64,000 nt of DNA from CF-118 sp035934385 (GTDB lineage Bacteria > Chloroflexota > Dormibacteria > Dormibacterales > Dormibacteraceae): positions 92,180-156,179 of the forward strand of contig DASYXY010000087.1 of the NCBI GenBank assembly GCA_035934385.1. The letters are read 5' to 3'. The translations under genes were made by a program, and so were the position numbers. Each line of letters opens with the position of its first letter. The first letter of the stretch is position 1. Shown one piece after another: positions 32,473 through 40,169 of this stretch. The notes beneath the pieces were generated by a model, which saw only the letters and a program-made list of their open reading frames with translations, had not been told where the DNA came from and made no database searches.

Positions 32473-33327
32473 TCAGAGCGCCAGCAGGGATACGCCGACA
32501 AGGGTGGCCGCCGCGCCGGCGATCTTGAGCGCGGCCGAACGTCGCTCGCGAAGCTTCCAGACGCCCCAAGCGGCGACGGCCACGACCGCGGTCTCGCGCA
32601 CCGGCGCCACCACCGAGAGCGGGGCGATGCTCAGCGCGAGCAGGACCAGTAGGTATCCGGTCCACATGAACACGCCGATGATCGCGGCCTGCCGCAGAGA
32701 TGGCGCGCGTTTGCCGGCGCCTTCCGGCCGGATGTGAAGGCGGCCGGCGAGCGGAAGGGTGACCGTCACGAGAACCGCCAGGACCGCCACCAGGATCCAG
32801 CCGTAAGCCCACGGCAGGGTCAGCCGTACGCCCACGCGATCGATCGCGGTGTACGCAGCGATGGCGACCCCGGTCATCAGTGCGGGCAGGGTCGCGCGTC
32901 CGCTCGTCTGGGGCAGCGTGACGGCAAGGATCCCTCCGAGCAGCAGCGCGACGCCCACCAGCTGCACGGTGGTGAGCCGCTCACCGAGCACGGCGATTCC
33001 GATCACGACCGCCAGCAGTGGCGCCGAGCCGCGCGCGATGGGATAGACGACGGAGAGCTCGCCGCGACCGTAGGCGGCCGAAAGCAGCCAGAGGTAGGCC
33101 AGCTCGAACACTGCAGAGGCCACCGCGAAGCCAATCGCGGCGAGGCTGATGGATGGTCTCCCGATCGCAAACCATGCGATCGCGACCGGAATCGTGAATA
33201 TGAGCACCGCGAGCACCGTCCCGCGCTGAAAGGTCGTGAGCGGATCCCCGCTCACCTTGACGAGCACGTTCCACGTCCCATGCACGACGGCCGCGGCAAG
33301 GGCCAGGCCGATCGCGACAGGAATCAC
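32473..33327 (-). CDS. EamA/DMT-family transporter
   Basis: 284 residues from GTG 33327 (VIPVAIGLALAAAVVHGTWNVLVKVSG), which fits the family start better than longer options. About ten membrane helices are arranged as two five-helix repeats: HGTWNVLVKVSGDPLTTFQR with YLWLLSAAYGRGELSVVYPIARG, and later IGVFMWTGYLLVLLALSIAPLSVVAPVRE. It is probably an exporter or importer of small metabolites. It lies 76 nt upstream of the cspA leader on the same strand. Confidence 0.85.
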   Translation of the reverse strand: MIPVAIGLALAAAVVHGTWNVLVKVSGDPLTTFQRGTVLAVLIFTIPVAIAWFAIGRPSISLAAIGFAVASAVFELAYLWLLSAAYGRGELSVVYPIARGSAPLLAVVIGIAVLGERLTTVQLVGVALLLGGILAVTLPQTSGRATLPALMTGVAIAAYTAIDRVGVRLTLPWAYGWILVAVLAVLVTVTLPLAGRLHIRPEGAGKRAPSLRQAAIIGVFMWTGYLLVLLALSIAPLSVVAPVRETAVVAVAAWGVWKLRERRSAALKIAGAAATLVGVSLLAL

Positions 33328-33394
33328 AGCGGCACACTGTCGCACAGCGACGCGATCCGAAGAGGAGTGGCACAATCCGGTCGGTGGGGGCGCT

Positions 33395-34987
33395 GTGACG
33401 AAGCCCTATTTCGAACCGCTTGTCGGCATCGACACCTGGTTCCTTTACGCGGAGCGCCACGAGGCCCCGCTCCACATCGGTGGGACGTACATCTTCGAGG
33501 GCACGCCGCGCGTCGAGGGCGGGCGGGGAGCGCTCGGGCTGGCGCGGACCATCGAGGAGCGCCTCCACCTCGTACCTCGCTACCGGCAGAAGCTCATGTG
33601 GCCCCCAGGCGGCGTCGGCCACCCGGTCTGGGTCGACGACGCGGACTTCGACCTCTCGTATCACGTGCGTCGCGCCGCGCTCCCGAGCCCCGGCGATGAC
33701 GACGCCCTTCGCGATTACGTGGCGCGCGTTTTCGCGCGGCCACTCGATCTGAACAAGCCGCTGTGGGAGGTCACGATTGTCGAAGGCTTGACGGGCGGTC
33801 GCGTCGCGGTGGTCAACAAGGTCCATCACGCGATGGTCGACGGGATCTCGACGGTCGACCTCGCGACCCTGCTGCTCGACGTCGAGCCCGAGCCGGCAAG
33901 CCGCGCACGACCGCGACGGTGGAAACCGCGCCCCTCGCCAAGCCGCAACGACCTGCTAGCCCACATCACGAAGTCGATGTCCCCGCTCGAGGTGGTCAAG
34001 GACATCGTCAAGCTGCAGCCGCGCGAGCTCCTCGAGGCCGTGCTTCGCTCGCCGTGGACCGGCGGACTGCAACTGGCGCTGTCCTGGCTGCGGCCAGGCA
34101 CGCCGCTGTTCTTCAACCAGCCCATCGGCCCTCACCGGCGAGTCCAGTCGGTGAAGGTTCCGCTGCAGTGGTTCAAGGACGTGAAGGCCGCGTTCGGCGG
34201 CACCGTGAACGACGTCGTGCTGGCGCTGATCGGCGAGGCCATGTCGCGCTGGCTCTATGAACGAGGGGAGTCCATCCCTGAATCGCTACGCGTGTTCGCG
34301 CCGGTCAGCGCCCGCGATGAGTCGCAGCGCTACCGACTCGGCAACCTCGTGAGCGCGATGGTGCTCGAGGTGCCGCTCGCACCGATGCTGCCATCGGATC
34401 GTGTGCACATGGTCACGTCGGCGACCGGCGACCTGAAGCGATCGCGTCAGGCCGTGGCGGCGCAGACACTGACCCAGCTTGCGACGTGGGCGCCGGCAAC
34501 TCTCCAGAATCTCGCCGGCAACCTGATGACCACGCAGATGCGCTGGTCGCCGCAGTCCGTGATCAACCTCGTGGTGACTAACATTCCCGGTCCGCAGATT
34601 CCCTTCTACACGGGCGGCGCCGAGATGATCGATGTATGGCCTTTTGTCTCCATCTATCACTCGCTCGGGCTGAACATCGCCATCGTCTCGTACAACGGCA
34701 GCGTGTTCTTCGGCGTGCTTGCAGACCGTGACCTGGTGCCGGACCTCGACGATTTCGCCCGCCATCTCGAGCAGGCGGCAGCCGACTACCGCGAGTCCGC
34801 GATCAAGCCGGCGCGCAAACGCAAGGCTCCCAAAGCTTCACGACGCCGGACGGCGCGGCCTCGCGAGAAGGCGGCCAAGCAGGCGGTAGACCTCGGGGTT
34901 GACCACCAGCCCGTTGTGTCCGCCCCAAACGGAGATGGCGGGGATGTCAGGCCGAAGGCAGCTGCGGAAGTTCACGACGTCGTCTGA
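33395..34987 (+). CDS. Wax ester synthase/diacylglycerol acyltransferase (WS/DGAT)
   Basis: 530 residues from GTG 33395. The active-site motif HHAMVDG (144-150) is the HHxxxDG of WS/DGAT and condensing acyltransferases. PLW (122-124) and the later NDVVLALIGEAMSRWL and NLVVTNIPGPQIPFYTGGA (ND and NIPG motifs) complete the family pattern. It esterifies acyl-CoA to long-chain alcohols or diacylglycerol to make storage lipid. A Lys/Arg-rich tail (about 468-510) is encoded antisense to the convergent lipase-like gene over 150 bp. The neighbouring esterases, SDR and TetR suggest a neutral-lipid locus. Confidence 0.9.
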   Translation: MTKPYFEPLVGIDTWFLYAERHEAPLHIGGTYIFEGTPRVEGGRGALGLARTIEERLHLVPRYRQKLMWPPGGVGHPVWVDDADFDLSYHVRRAALPSPGDDDALRDYVARVFARPLDLNKPLWEVTIVEGLTGGRVAVVNKVHHAMVDGISTVDLATLLLDVEPEPASRARPRRWKPRPSPSRNDLLAHITKSMSPLEVVKDIVKLQPRELLEAVLRSPWTGGLQLALSWLRPGTPLFFNQPIGPHRRVQSVKVPLQWFKDVKAAFGGTVNDVVLALIGEAMSRWLYERGESIPESLRVFAPVSARDESQRYRLGNLVSAMVLEVPLAPMLPSDRVHMVTSATGDLKRSRQAVAAQTLTQLATWAPATLQNLAGNLMTTQMRWSPQSVINLVVTNIPGPQIPFYTGGAEMIDVWPFVSIYHSLGLNIAIVSYNGSVFFGVLADRDLVPDLDDFARHLEQAAADYRESAIKPARKRKAPKASRRRTARPREKAAKQAVDLGVDHQPVVSAPNGDGGDVRPKAAAEVHDVV

Positions 34988-35530
34988 CTTCGTGTAGATC
35001 GAGGTCGTCGGCACCGCCGGCGGCTGGCGAAGCTCGTGCGCGAAGCGGCCCTCGGCCTGGAAGCTGCGGCCGTATCGCAGCTCGCCCGCCGTGCGCAGGA
35101 CGCCGACGGCGACGTTGGTCAGCGCGGCCACGTCGAACTGGTTGGCGAACGGGGAACCGAGGCCGATCACCTGCTCGACCGCGTCGGGCATTCGCGACGA
35201 CAGCACCTTTGCCAGCACCCCGCCGCGGCTGTGGCCGACCAGGCTCACCCTCCCGTCCGACTCTTCGCGCACGGCGGCCAGCCGCTTGCGCAGCCCGGCG
35301 ATCAAGTGCTCGGAGTGATGGATGTTGAAGTTGATGCCCGACATGTGCGGCGTGTAGCCGATCCGCTCCAGCCAGTTGCTCATGATCAGCATCGACCAGT
35401 CGCCTGACAAGAACCCCGGGATCAGCATTACGGCGCGGCCGTCGCCGTGAGGGATGCCGCGGCCGCGAAAGACAGGATCGCGGGCCAGAGCCGCGAACTC
35501 GCGAACGCCTACGGGGTTCCACAACCTCAT
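34838..35530 (-). CDS. Lipase/esterase-like alpha/beta hydrolase (paralog 1)
   Basis: 230 residues from ATG 35530, with TAACAT 8 nt upstream as a -10 box. Features are AVMLIPGFLSGDWSMLIMSN (oxyanion region), nucleophile in VSLVGHSRGGVLAKVLSSR, IGLGSPFANQFD, and the acid/His region TSIYTKSDDVVN and WGGHNGLVVNPEVYRLLG. It is clearly paralogous to the gene at 37891-38682 through its whole length (both share PGFL-GDW, GHSRGGVLAKVL, VPTTSIY, RSCLRPDI/RACLRPDI, NPEVYR). It probably acts on lipid esters. It overlaps the WS/DGAT end by 150 bp. Confidence 0.8.
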   Translation of the reverse strand: MRLWNPVGVREFAALARDPVFRGRGIPHGDGRAVMLIPGFLSGDWSMLIMSNWLERIGYTPHMSGINFNIHHSEHLIAGLRKRLAAVREESDGRVSLVGHSRGGVLAKVLSSRMPDAVEQVIGLGSPFANQFDVAALTNVAVGVLRTAGELRYGRSFQAEGRFAHELRQPPAVPTTSIYTKSDDVVNFRSCLRPDIPAISVWGGHNGLVVNPEVYRLLGRLLARPRRPAS

Positions 35531-35538
35531 TCGCCGCG

Positions 35539-35548
35539 ATGTTAGGTT
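35539..35548. promoter_or_regulatory. Overlapping bidirectional -10 boxes
   Basis: TAACAT on the minus strand (35544-35539) sits 8 nt before ATG 35530. TAGGTT on the plus strand (35543-35548) sits 10 nt before ATG 35559. The two boxes share bases, so one symmetric element may fire both the lipase-like gene and the SDR. Confidence 0.4.
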
Positions 35549-35558
35549 GTGGGTCGGC

Positions 35559-36383
35559 ATGACGGCCCAGGATCGGACCGTGCTCGTCACGGGCGCCGGC
35601 ACCGGCATCGGGCTGGCGACCCTCATCGAGCTCGCGCGCCGCGGTTTCACCCCGGTCGGCGGGGTCCGCACCCCGGCCAAGGCTCGGACCATCACTCGAG
35701 CCGCTCGCGCGGCCAACGTCAAGGTTCGAACGGTCACGCTCGATGTCACCGACGCGGAGCGGTGCAAGGCGATCATCGACGAGCTCAAGCCGTTCGGGCT
35801 AGTGAACAACGCCGGCGTCAACGCGAGTGGCGCGATCGAGGACGTCAGCGACGACGACGCACGGCTGGCGATGGAGACGATGGTGCTCGGCCCGATGCGC
35901 CTGGCACGCCTCGCCATCCCCCACATGCGACAGCGCGGGGACGGCCGAATCGTGAACATCTCGTCGATCTACGGGCTGATGACGACTCCCCTCACCGGCT
36001 GGTACCAGGCCGCCAAGCACGCGCTCGAGGCGCTCTCGGACGCGCTCCGCGTCGAGGTCGCGTCCGACGGCATCTCGGTGTCGCTGATCGAGCCGGGCGC
36101 CTTCCGCTCCAACATCTGGGAGGAGGCCGGCAACGATCTCCAGCGCCGCATCGACTCCGAGTACTTCACCGCCTACAAGCGCCTCGAGGCGGGTATCAAG
36201 GCCAGCCAGCGCCTCATGGGCGACCCGATCGAGGTCGCCAGGGTGATCGCCGGTGTGATGACCGCCAAGAGTCCCAAGCCCCGATACCTCGTCGGCTACG
36301 ACGCCCGCGCGATCGACATCTACTCCAAGGTCTTGCCGACCGAGGTCCGCGACCGGCTGGCTCGTTTCACGCTGGGGCTCTAA
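35559..36383 (+). CDS. Short-chain dehydrogenase/reductase
   Basis: 274 residues from ATG 35559. The cofactor site is VLVTGAGTGIGLATLIEL (TGxxxGIG), with NNAGVNASG for NNAG. Catalytic Ser is in RIVNISSIYG and Tyr-Lys is WYQAAKHALEAL. GAFRSN and the C-terminal YLVGYDARAIDIYSKVLP resemble classical SDRs acting on lipids, retinal or steroids. Near WS/DGAT and two lipase-like genes, a fatty aldehyde/alcohol role is reasonable, but the substrate is not shown. Followed at 43 bp by the tetR gene. Confidence 0.85.
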   Translation: MTAQDRTVLVTGAGTGIGLATLIELARRGFTPVGGVRTPAKARTITRAARAANVKVRTVTLDVTDAERCKAIIDELKPFGLVNNAGVNASGAIEDVSDDDARLAMETMVLGPMRLARLAIPHMRQRGDGRIVNISSIYGLMTTPLTGWYQAAKHALEALSDALRVEVASDGISVSLIEPGAFRSNIWEEAGNDLQRRIDSEYFTAYKRLEAGIKASQRLMGDPIEVARVIAGVMTAKSPKPRYLVGYDARAIDIYSKVLPTEVRDRLARFTLGL

Positions 36384-36398
36384 TCTCCCGCATTCGAT

Positions 36399-36419
36399 TA
36401 ACAGACAATCTGTTATCTT
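36399..36419 (+). promoter_or_regulatory. TetR operator overlapping a leaderless -10 box
   Basis: TAACAGA-CAA-TCTGTTA is a perfect 7+7 inverted repeat (36399-36415). The TATCTT box at 36414-36419 begins inside it and is 6 nt from GTG 36426. Binding would block the promoter, the standard autorepression arrangement of TetR regulators. Confidence 0.7.
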
Positions 36420-36425
36420 AATTGA

Positions 36426-36968
36426 GTGGCATCTCCGGCGTGTGCCTACCGGAGTCCGCGCCGGGCCTCGGCGGCGGCGCGCACGCGTCACTCGATCCTG
36501 CTGGCGGCCCAGGCGTTGCTCCGCGATCGCCCGGCGACGCCGACTGTCGGCGCCATCGCCACCGCGGCCGGCGTCTCGCGCCTGAGCGTCTACCACCACT
36601 TCGGGTCGCGCGCTGGCGTGCTGGCCGCGGTGGCCGAGGCGGCTCAGGCTTCGGGCCGGACTGATGCAGCTGACCTTCGGGCATCGGTGGCGTCGGCCGT
36701 GGCCCACTGGGCGACCGATCCCCCTCTCTTCCGGCGTCTGCCTGATGCCTCAGAGCCACCGGCAACCCTGCGCGAGCTTGCGGCCCGCCTCGCCGGCGAG
36801 GATCGGCTGCGTCCCGGCTGCTCACTGAAGGAGGCTGAGGACGTCATTGCGGTGCTGACCTCCTTCGCCACGTTCGACCGTTTGCACCAGGACGGTCGCC
36901 GATCGACTACGGCCGTGACCGAGATCCTGATGCGGATGGCCGGGGCGATCCTCACCTCCCAGACGTAG
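36426..36968 (+). CDS. TetR-family regulator
   Basis: 180 residues from GTG 36426. The N-terminal HTH reads RHSILLAAQALLRDRPATPTV then IATAAGVSRLSVYHHFGSRAG, a standard TetR signature. The ligand-binding half is Ala/Leu-rich and divergent. A perfect inverted repeat overlapping its -10 box supports autorepression. It probably also controls the hydrolase at 36979 and perhaps the SDR. The stop TAG at 36966 is itself the first part of the next gene's -10 box. Confidence 0.88.
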   Translation: MASPACAYRSPRRASAAARTRHSILLAAQALLRDRPATPTVGAIATAAGVSRLSVYHHFGSRAGVLAAVAEAAQASGRTDAADLRASVASAVAHWATDPPLFRRLPDASEPPATLRELAARLAGEDRLRPGCSLKEAEDVIAVLTSFATFDRLHQDGRRSTTAVTEILMRMAGAILTSQT

Positions 36969-36971
36969 AAT
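36966..36971 (+). promoter_or_regulatory. -10 box TAGAAT, leaderless promoter
   Basis: TAGAAT lies exactly 7 nt before ATG 36979 and starts on the stop codon of the tetR gene. The spacing predicts transcription starting at or next to the A of the ATG. Confidence 0.5.
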
Positions 36972-36978
36972 TGACGCA

Positions 36979-37866
36979 ATGCGCCATAGGGTCGTGGACG
37001 TGGATGGCCCGGTCCACTACCTGGACTTCGGCGGCGCGGGCGTGCCGGTGGTGATGGTCCACGGGCTCGGCGGCAACGCCCTCAACTGGATCGACGTCGG
37101 CCCGATGCTCGCGAAGCATCACCGCGCGGTGGCGCTGGACCTTGCAGGTTTCGGCCGCACCCCGCTGTTCGACCGTTCCGCCACGCTCGGCGCCAACGAG
37201 GACCTGGTTCGCGGCTTTATCGAAAGGCTCTTTGACGAACCGGTCGTGCTGATCGGAAATTCGATGGGCGGTCACATCTCGATCCTCGTGGGCGCGGATC
37301 ACCCGGAGCTCGCGCGCCGGCTCGTGCTGGTGGATCCGGCCGTCCCTGGCGTCCACGTGCGCAGGCCAGCGCCACCGATGCTCGGCATGATGGCCGCACT
37401 CTCGGTCCCCGGCCTGGCCGAGAACCTTCTCGACCGCAGGTTGAAGTCGGTGTCCGCGGAGCAGCTCGTACGTGAAACGCTCGCGCTCGTGTGCGCGGAC
37501 TCGTCGCGCCTCAGCCCGGAGATCGTCGAGGCGCACATTCAACTGACGCGCGAACGTGAAGGTCTCGGGAGCCAGAACCAGCGCGCGTTTCTGCAGGCCA
37601 CACGCTCGCTAGGCCTGCGCATGGCCGACCCGCGGTTCTGGGCGCGCGCCCGCGAGGTCAAAGCACCGGTGCTCGTGATTCACGGAGAGCTCGACCGCCT
37701 CATCCCTCTCGCGGCGGCGCGCGAGCTCGTGCGGCGCGTGCGTGGTTGGGACCTCGAGGTCTTCGAGGGTGTCGGTCACGTCCCGATGATGGAGACGCCT
37801 GATCTGTTCATCAGGGTTCTTTCCGACTGGATGGCAGATAGAATCCAGCGCGCCGCCATCTCTTAA
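36979..37866 (+). CDS. Alpha/beta hydrolase
   Basis: 295 residues. Oxyanion-hole segment VVMVHGLGGNALNW (24-37), DLAGFGRTP, nucleophile Ser in VLIGNSMGGHISILV, acid in VIHGELDRLIPL and His in GVGHVPMMETPD. The pattern is that of epoxide-hydrolase/haloalkane-dehalogenase-like or lipid esterases. It is not related closely to the two lipase paralogs nearby (GNSMGG versus GHSRGG). Its own leaderless promoter is visible. Likely part of the TetR-controlled lipid/ester group. Confidence 0.85.
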   Translation: MRHRVVDVDGPVHYLDFGGAGVPVVMVHGLGGNALNWIDVGPMLAKHHRAVALDLAGFGRTPLFDRSATLGANEDLVRGFIERLFDEPVVLIGNSMGGHISILVGADHPELARRLVLVDPAVPGVHVRRPAPPMLGMMAALSVPGLAENLLDRRLKSVSAEQLVRETLALVCADSSRLSPEIVEAHIQLTREREGLGSQNQRAFLQATRSLGLRMADPRFWARAREVKAPVLVIHGELDRLIPLAAARELVRRVRGWDLEVFEGVGHVPMMETPDLFIRVLSDWMADRIQRAAIS

Positions 37867-37890
37867 CGGAGCACCAACAAACACTTCAAC

Positions 37891-38682
37891 TTGGCAACCG
37901 TCTCCGGACATCACAGGCGAAGCCGCTGGGAGGAGATCACAGCTTCAGTCCTGCCTGAGCTCCGGCACATGGGCCAGTGGCGGCCGCTCCCGCCGATGTG
38001 GCTCGAGGGACGCCTGTACCTGGAGTGGTTGCGTCTGATCCGCGACCCCGTCTACAGAGGCGTTGAGGTTCCGCCAGGCCTCGGCCGGCCCGTCCTTCTG
38101 ATCCCTGGCTTCCTCGCAGGCGACTGGACCCTGCGCACGTCCTTCGATTGGCTGCGTAGGGTGGGCTACCGGCCGCGGATGGCGGGCGTCTCCATCAACC
38201 TCATGTACTCGGAGGTCATCCTGCGCCCGCTCATCGCCGCAGTGACCGAGCTCAACCGCCGGACGGGAGCGCGAGTTTCGATCGTCGGTCACAGCCGTGG
38301 CGGAGTGCTGGCAAAGGTGCTCGCTCACCGCCGACCTGAGCTGGTCGAGCAGGTCATCGCGGTGGGCTCGCCATTGAAGGATTCCTTCGACATTCACCCG
38401 CTCACGATGGCCGGCGTGCATGCCGCTCACGTCTACAACGTGATGCGCTATGGACACCCTGCATCTGTCGAGATGCGATTTCTCCGCGACCTTGCCGCGC
38501 CGCCTCGCGTACCAACGACCTCGATCTATTCACGCTCCGACGGAGTCGTGAACTGGCGCGCTTGTTTGAGACCGGACATCAACGCGATCGAGGTGCACGG
38601 CAGTCACGCAGGGCTCTGCGTCAACCCTGAGGTCTACCGGATTCTCTCTTACCTCCTTCCCGCGCCCTGGAGGCATCGCTAG
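37891..38682 (+). CDS. Lipase/esterase-like alpha/beta hydrolase (paralog 2)
   Basis: 263 residues from TTG 37891. Features are PVLLIPGFLAGDWTLRTS, nucleophile in VSIVGHSRGGVLAKVLAHR, VGSPLKDSFD, TSIYSRSDGVVNWRACLRPDI and HGSHAGLCVNPEVYRILS. It aligns end to end with the gene at 34838-35530 but has an extra 40-residue N-terminal helix (EEITASVLPELRHMGQW). The two copies flank the SDR-TetR-hydrolase group in opposite orientation. The start is the least certain part. Confidence 0.8.
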   Translation: MATVSGHHRRSRWEEITASVLPELRHMGQWRPLPPMWLEGRLYLEWLRLIRDPVYRGVEVPPGLGRPVLLIPGFLAGDWTLRTSFDWLRRVGYRPRMAGVSINLMYSEVILRPLIAAVTELNRRTGARVSIVGHSRGGVLAKVLAHRRPELVEQVIAVGSPLKDSFDIHPLTMAGVHAAHVYNVMRYGHPASVEMRFLRDLAAPPRVPTTSIYSRSDGVVNWRACLRPDINAIEVHGSHAGLCVNPEVYRILSYLLPAPWRHR

Positions 38683-38697
38683 AGCGACGTAGAATCC

Positions 38698-38796
38698 GAG
38701 TAACGCGGGAGCTCGCGAAAAGGCGGGCTGAGAGGGCGCGACGGATTGGGCGCCGACCGCATGCACCTGAACTGGGTAATGCCAGCGGAGGGAGGA
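38698..38796 (+). promoter_or_regulatory. TPP riboswitch (THI element)
   Basis: The conserved core is clear: GGGCTGAGAG at 38725-38734, a variable P3 arm with GGCGC/GCGCC, CCTGAACTGG at 38766-38775 and GGTAATGCCAGCGGAGGG at 38775-38792. The 3' end of the element (GGAGGGAGG, 38787-38795) is also the ribosome site of the gene starting at 38799. Thiamine pyrophosphate binding should therefore hide the SD and shut off translation of the transporter-thiD operon. Confidence 0.93.
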
Positions 38797-38798
38797 CC

Positions 38799-40169
38799 AT
38801 GTCGGACGCCGGTGCGACAACCGCCGAAGCGGCTGATGTCTTCGGGCAGGTCGAGAGCCATGGCATCGAGCCGATTCCCGACGCCGAACGACATGGAACG
38901 CCCCGCGAGCTCGCGTTCCTTTGGGCCGGCGCATTCGTCAACTACGCAAGCCTTTTCACGGCCAGCCTGCTGACGACCTACTACGGTCTCGGCGTGTGGG
39001 ACGGCCTTGTCGCGACCACACTGGGGACCGTCGCGGCGGCCGTAATCCTCGGCCTGCTCAGCAACACGGGACCCCGGTCTGGCCTGCCTCAGATCGTTTT
39101 CACGCGCGGCATCTTCGGCCGCCGGGGTTCGTACATGGGCGCGATGCTGACGCTGTTTCTCGCGGTCGGATGGTTCGCGGTCGACTGCGTGATCGCTGCG
39201 CAGGCCGGCGCGCAGATTTTCGGCACGACCAACACGCTCGTCACGTTCGGGCTGGTGATCGTCATCGCTGCGATCAGCGTCGGCGTCGCAATCTACGGCC
39301 ACCAGACGATCAAGGTTCTCGAGACGTATGGCGCGCTCATCTTCGCGGGCCTGTCGGCAGCCGTGTTCGTCGCGCTCGCGCCTCAGCTGCACTGGTTCCA
39401 GGGTCCGGCGGTTGGGGGGGCCGATTATCCGGGCGCCTTCGTGCTCGGGTTCATGACCTGCTTCGCGCTGGTGGCGTCGTGGTATCCGTTCGCCAGCGAC
39501 TACTCGCGCTACCTGCCGCGAGCAAGCTCGGTCGGCTCGATCACCCTTTGGCCCGTGGTCGGCGTGGCCCTGCCGATGGTGATGCTCGGCGCGTTTGGCC
39601 TCCTGCTCCCCACCATCGACGCCCGGCTCGCTTCCACACAGGGTCCACTTGCGGTGATCAGCGCGCACGCGCCTGCGTGGGTCGCGATCCCGTTCTTCGT
39701 GTTCGTCGTCGTCGGCGAGATCTGGGCCAACTATCTCGATGTCTACACCGCCGGACTGGTCGCACTGGCGATGGGCATTCGAGTGCGGCGATGGCAGAGC
39801 GCGCTCGGCTGCGGCATCCTCGGCACCGCGCTCGCCGGTTACGCGGTCCTCGTCAGCGACTTCCACATCGCTTACGAAGACTTCTTGATTCTCACCTACC
39901 TGTGGGCGCCGGCCTGGGCGGCGGTGGTGCTGCTGACGTTCTTCGTGTTCGAGGGGAAGCCGAGACCCGCCTCAGCCCTGGCCGCGTGGCTCGCCGGCAC
40001 CGCGGCCAGCCTGCTGTTCGTCAATTACGCAAACCTGTTCGGGAACGTCGTGTCGCAACCGACATTCTTCAACGACTGGCTCATCCACGGCCTCCACGGC
40101 GCGGACGTCAGCGGCCTGGTCAGCATCGGCGTCGCCGCGGTTGTGTACGCCGCCCTGCGCCGCGCATGA
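38799..40169 (+). CDS. cytX: NCS1-family transporter, CytX-like (hydroxymethylpyrimidine uptake)
   Basis: 456 residues with about twelve membrane helices. NCS1 features are RELAFLWAGAFVNYASLF, SGLPQIVFTRGIFGRRGSYMGA and ASWYPFASDYSRYLPR. The family imports nucleobases, hydantoins or thiamine precursors. The upstream TPP riboswitch and the ATGA overlap with thiD identify the cargo as the thiamine pyrimidine precursor (HMP) or a similar compound. The gene symbol rests on that context. Confidence 0.85.
   Translation: MSDAGATTAEAADVFGQVESHGIEPIPDAERHGTPRELAFLWAGAFVNYASLFTASLLTTYYGLGVWDGLVATTLGTVAAAVILGLLSNTGPRSGLPQIVFTRGIFGRRGSYMGAMLTLFLAVGWFAVDCVIAAQAGAQIFGTTNTLVTFGLVIVIAAISVGVAIYGHQTIKVLETYGALIFAGLSAAVFVALAPQLHWFQGPAVGGADYPGAFVLGFMTCFALVASWYPFASDYSRYLPRASSVGSITLWPVVGVALPMVMLGAFGLLLPTIDARLASTQGPLAVISAHAPAWVAIPFFVFVVVGEIWANYLDVYTAGLVALAMGIRVRRWQSALGCGILGTALAGYAVLVSDFHIAYEDFLILTYLWAPAWAAVVLLTFFVFEGKPRPASALAAWLAGTAASLLFVNYANLFGNVVSQPTFFNDWLIHGLHGADVSGLVSIGVAAVVYAALRRA

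Noticed and set aside
38679..39866. 395-codon minus-strand frame opposite the transporter
   Set aside because: Composition is the antisense of a membrane protein (Asp/Arg/His-rich), and it would cover the TPP riboswitch.
38921..40165. Plus-strand frame fused in front of ThiD
   Set aside because: Low-complexity Arg-rich shadow of the transporter in another frame; ThiD starts at ATG 40166.
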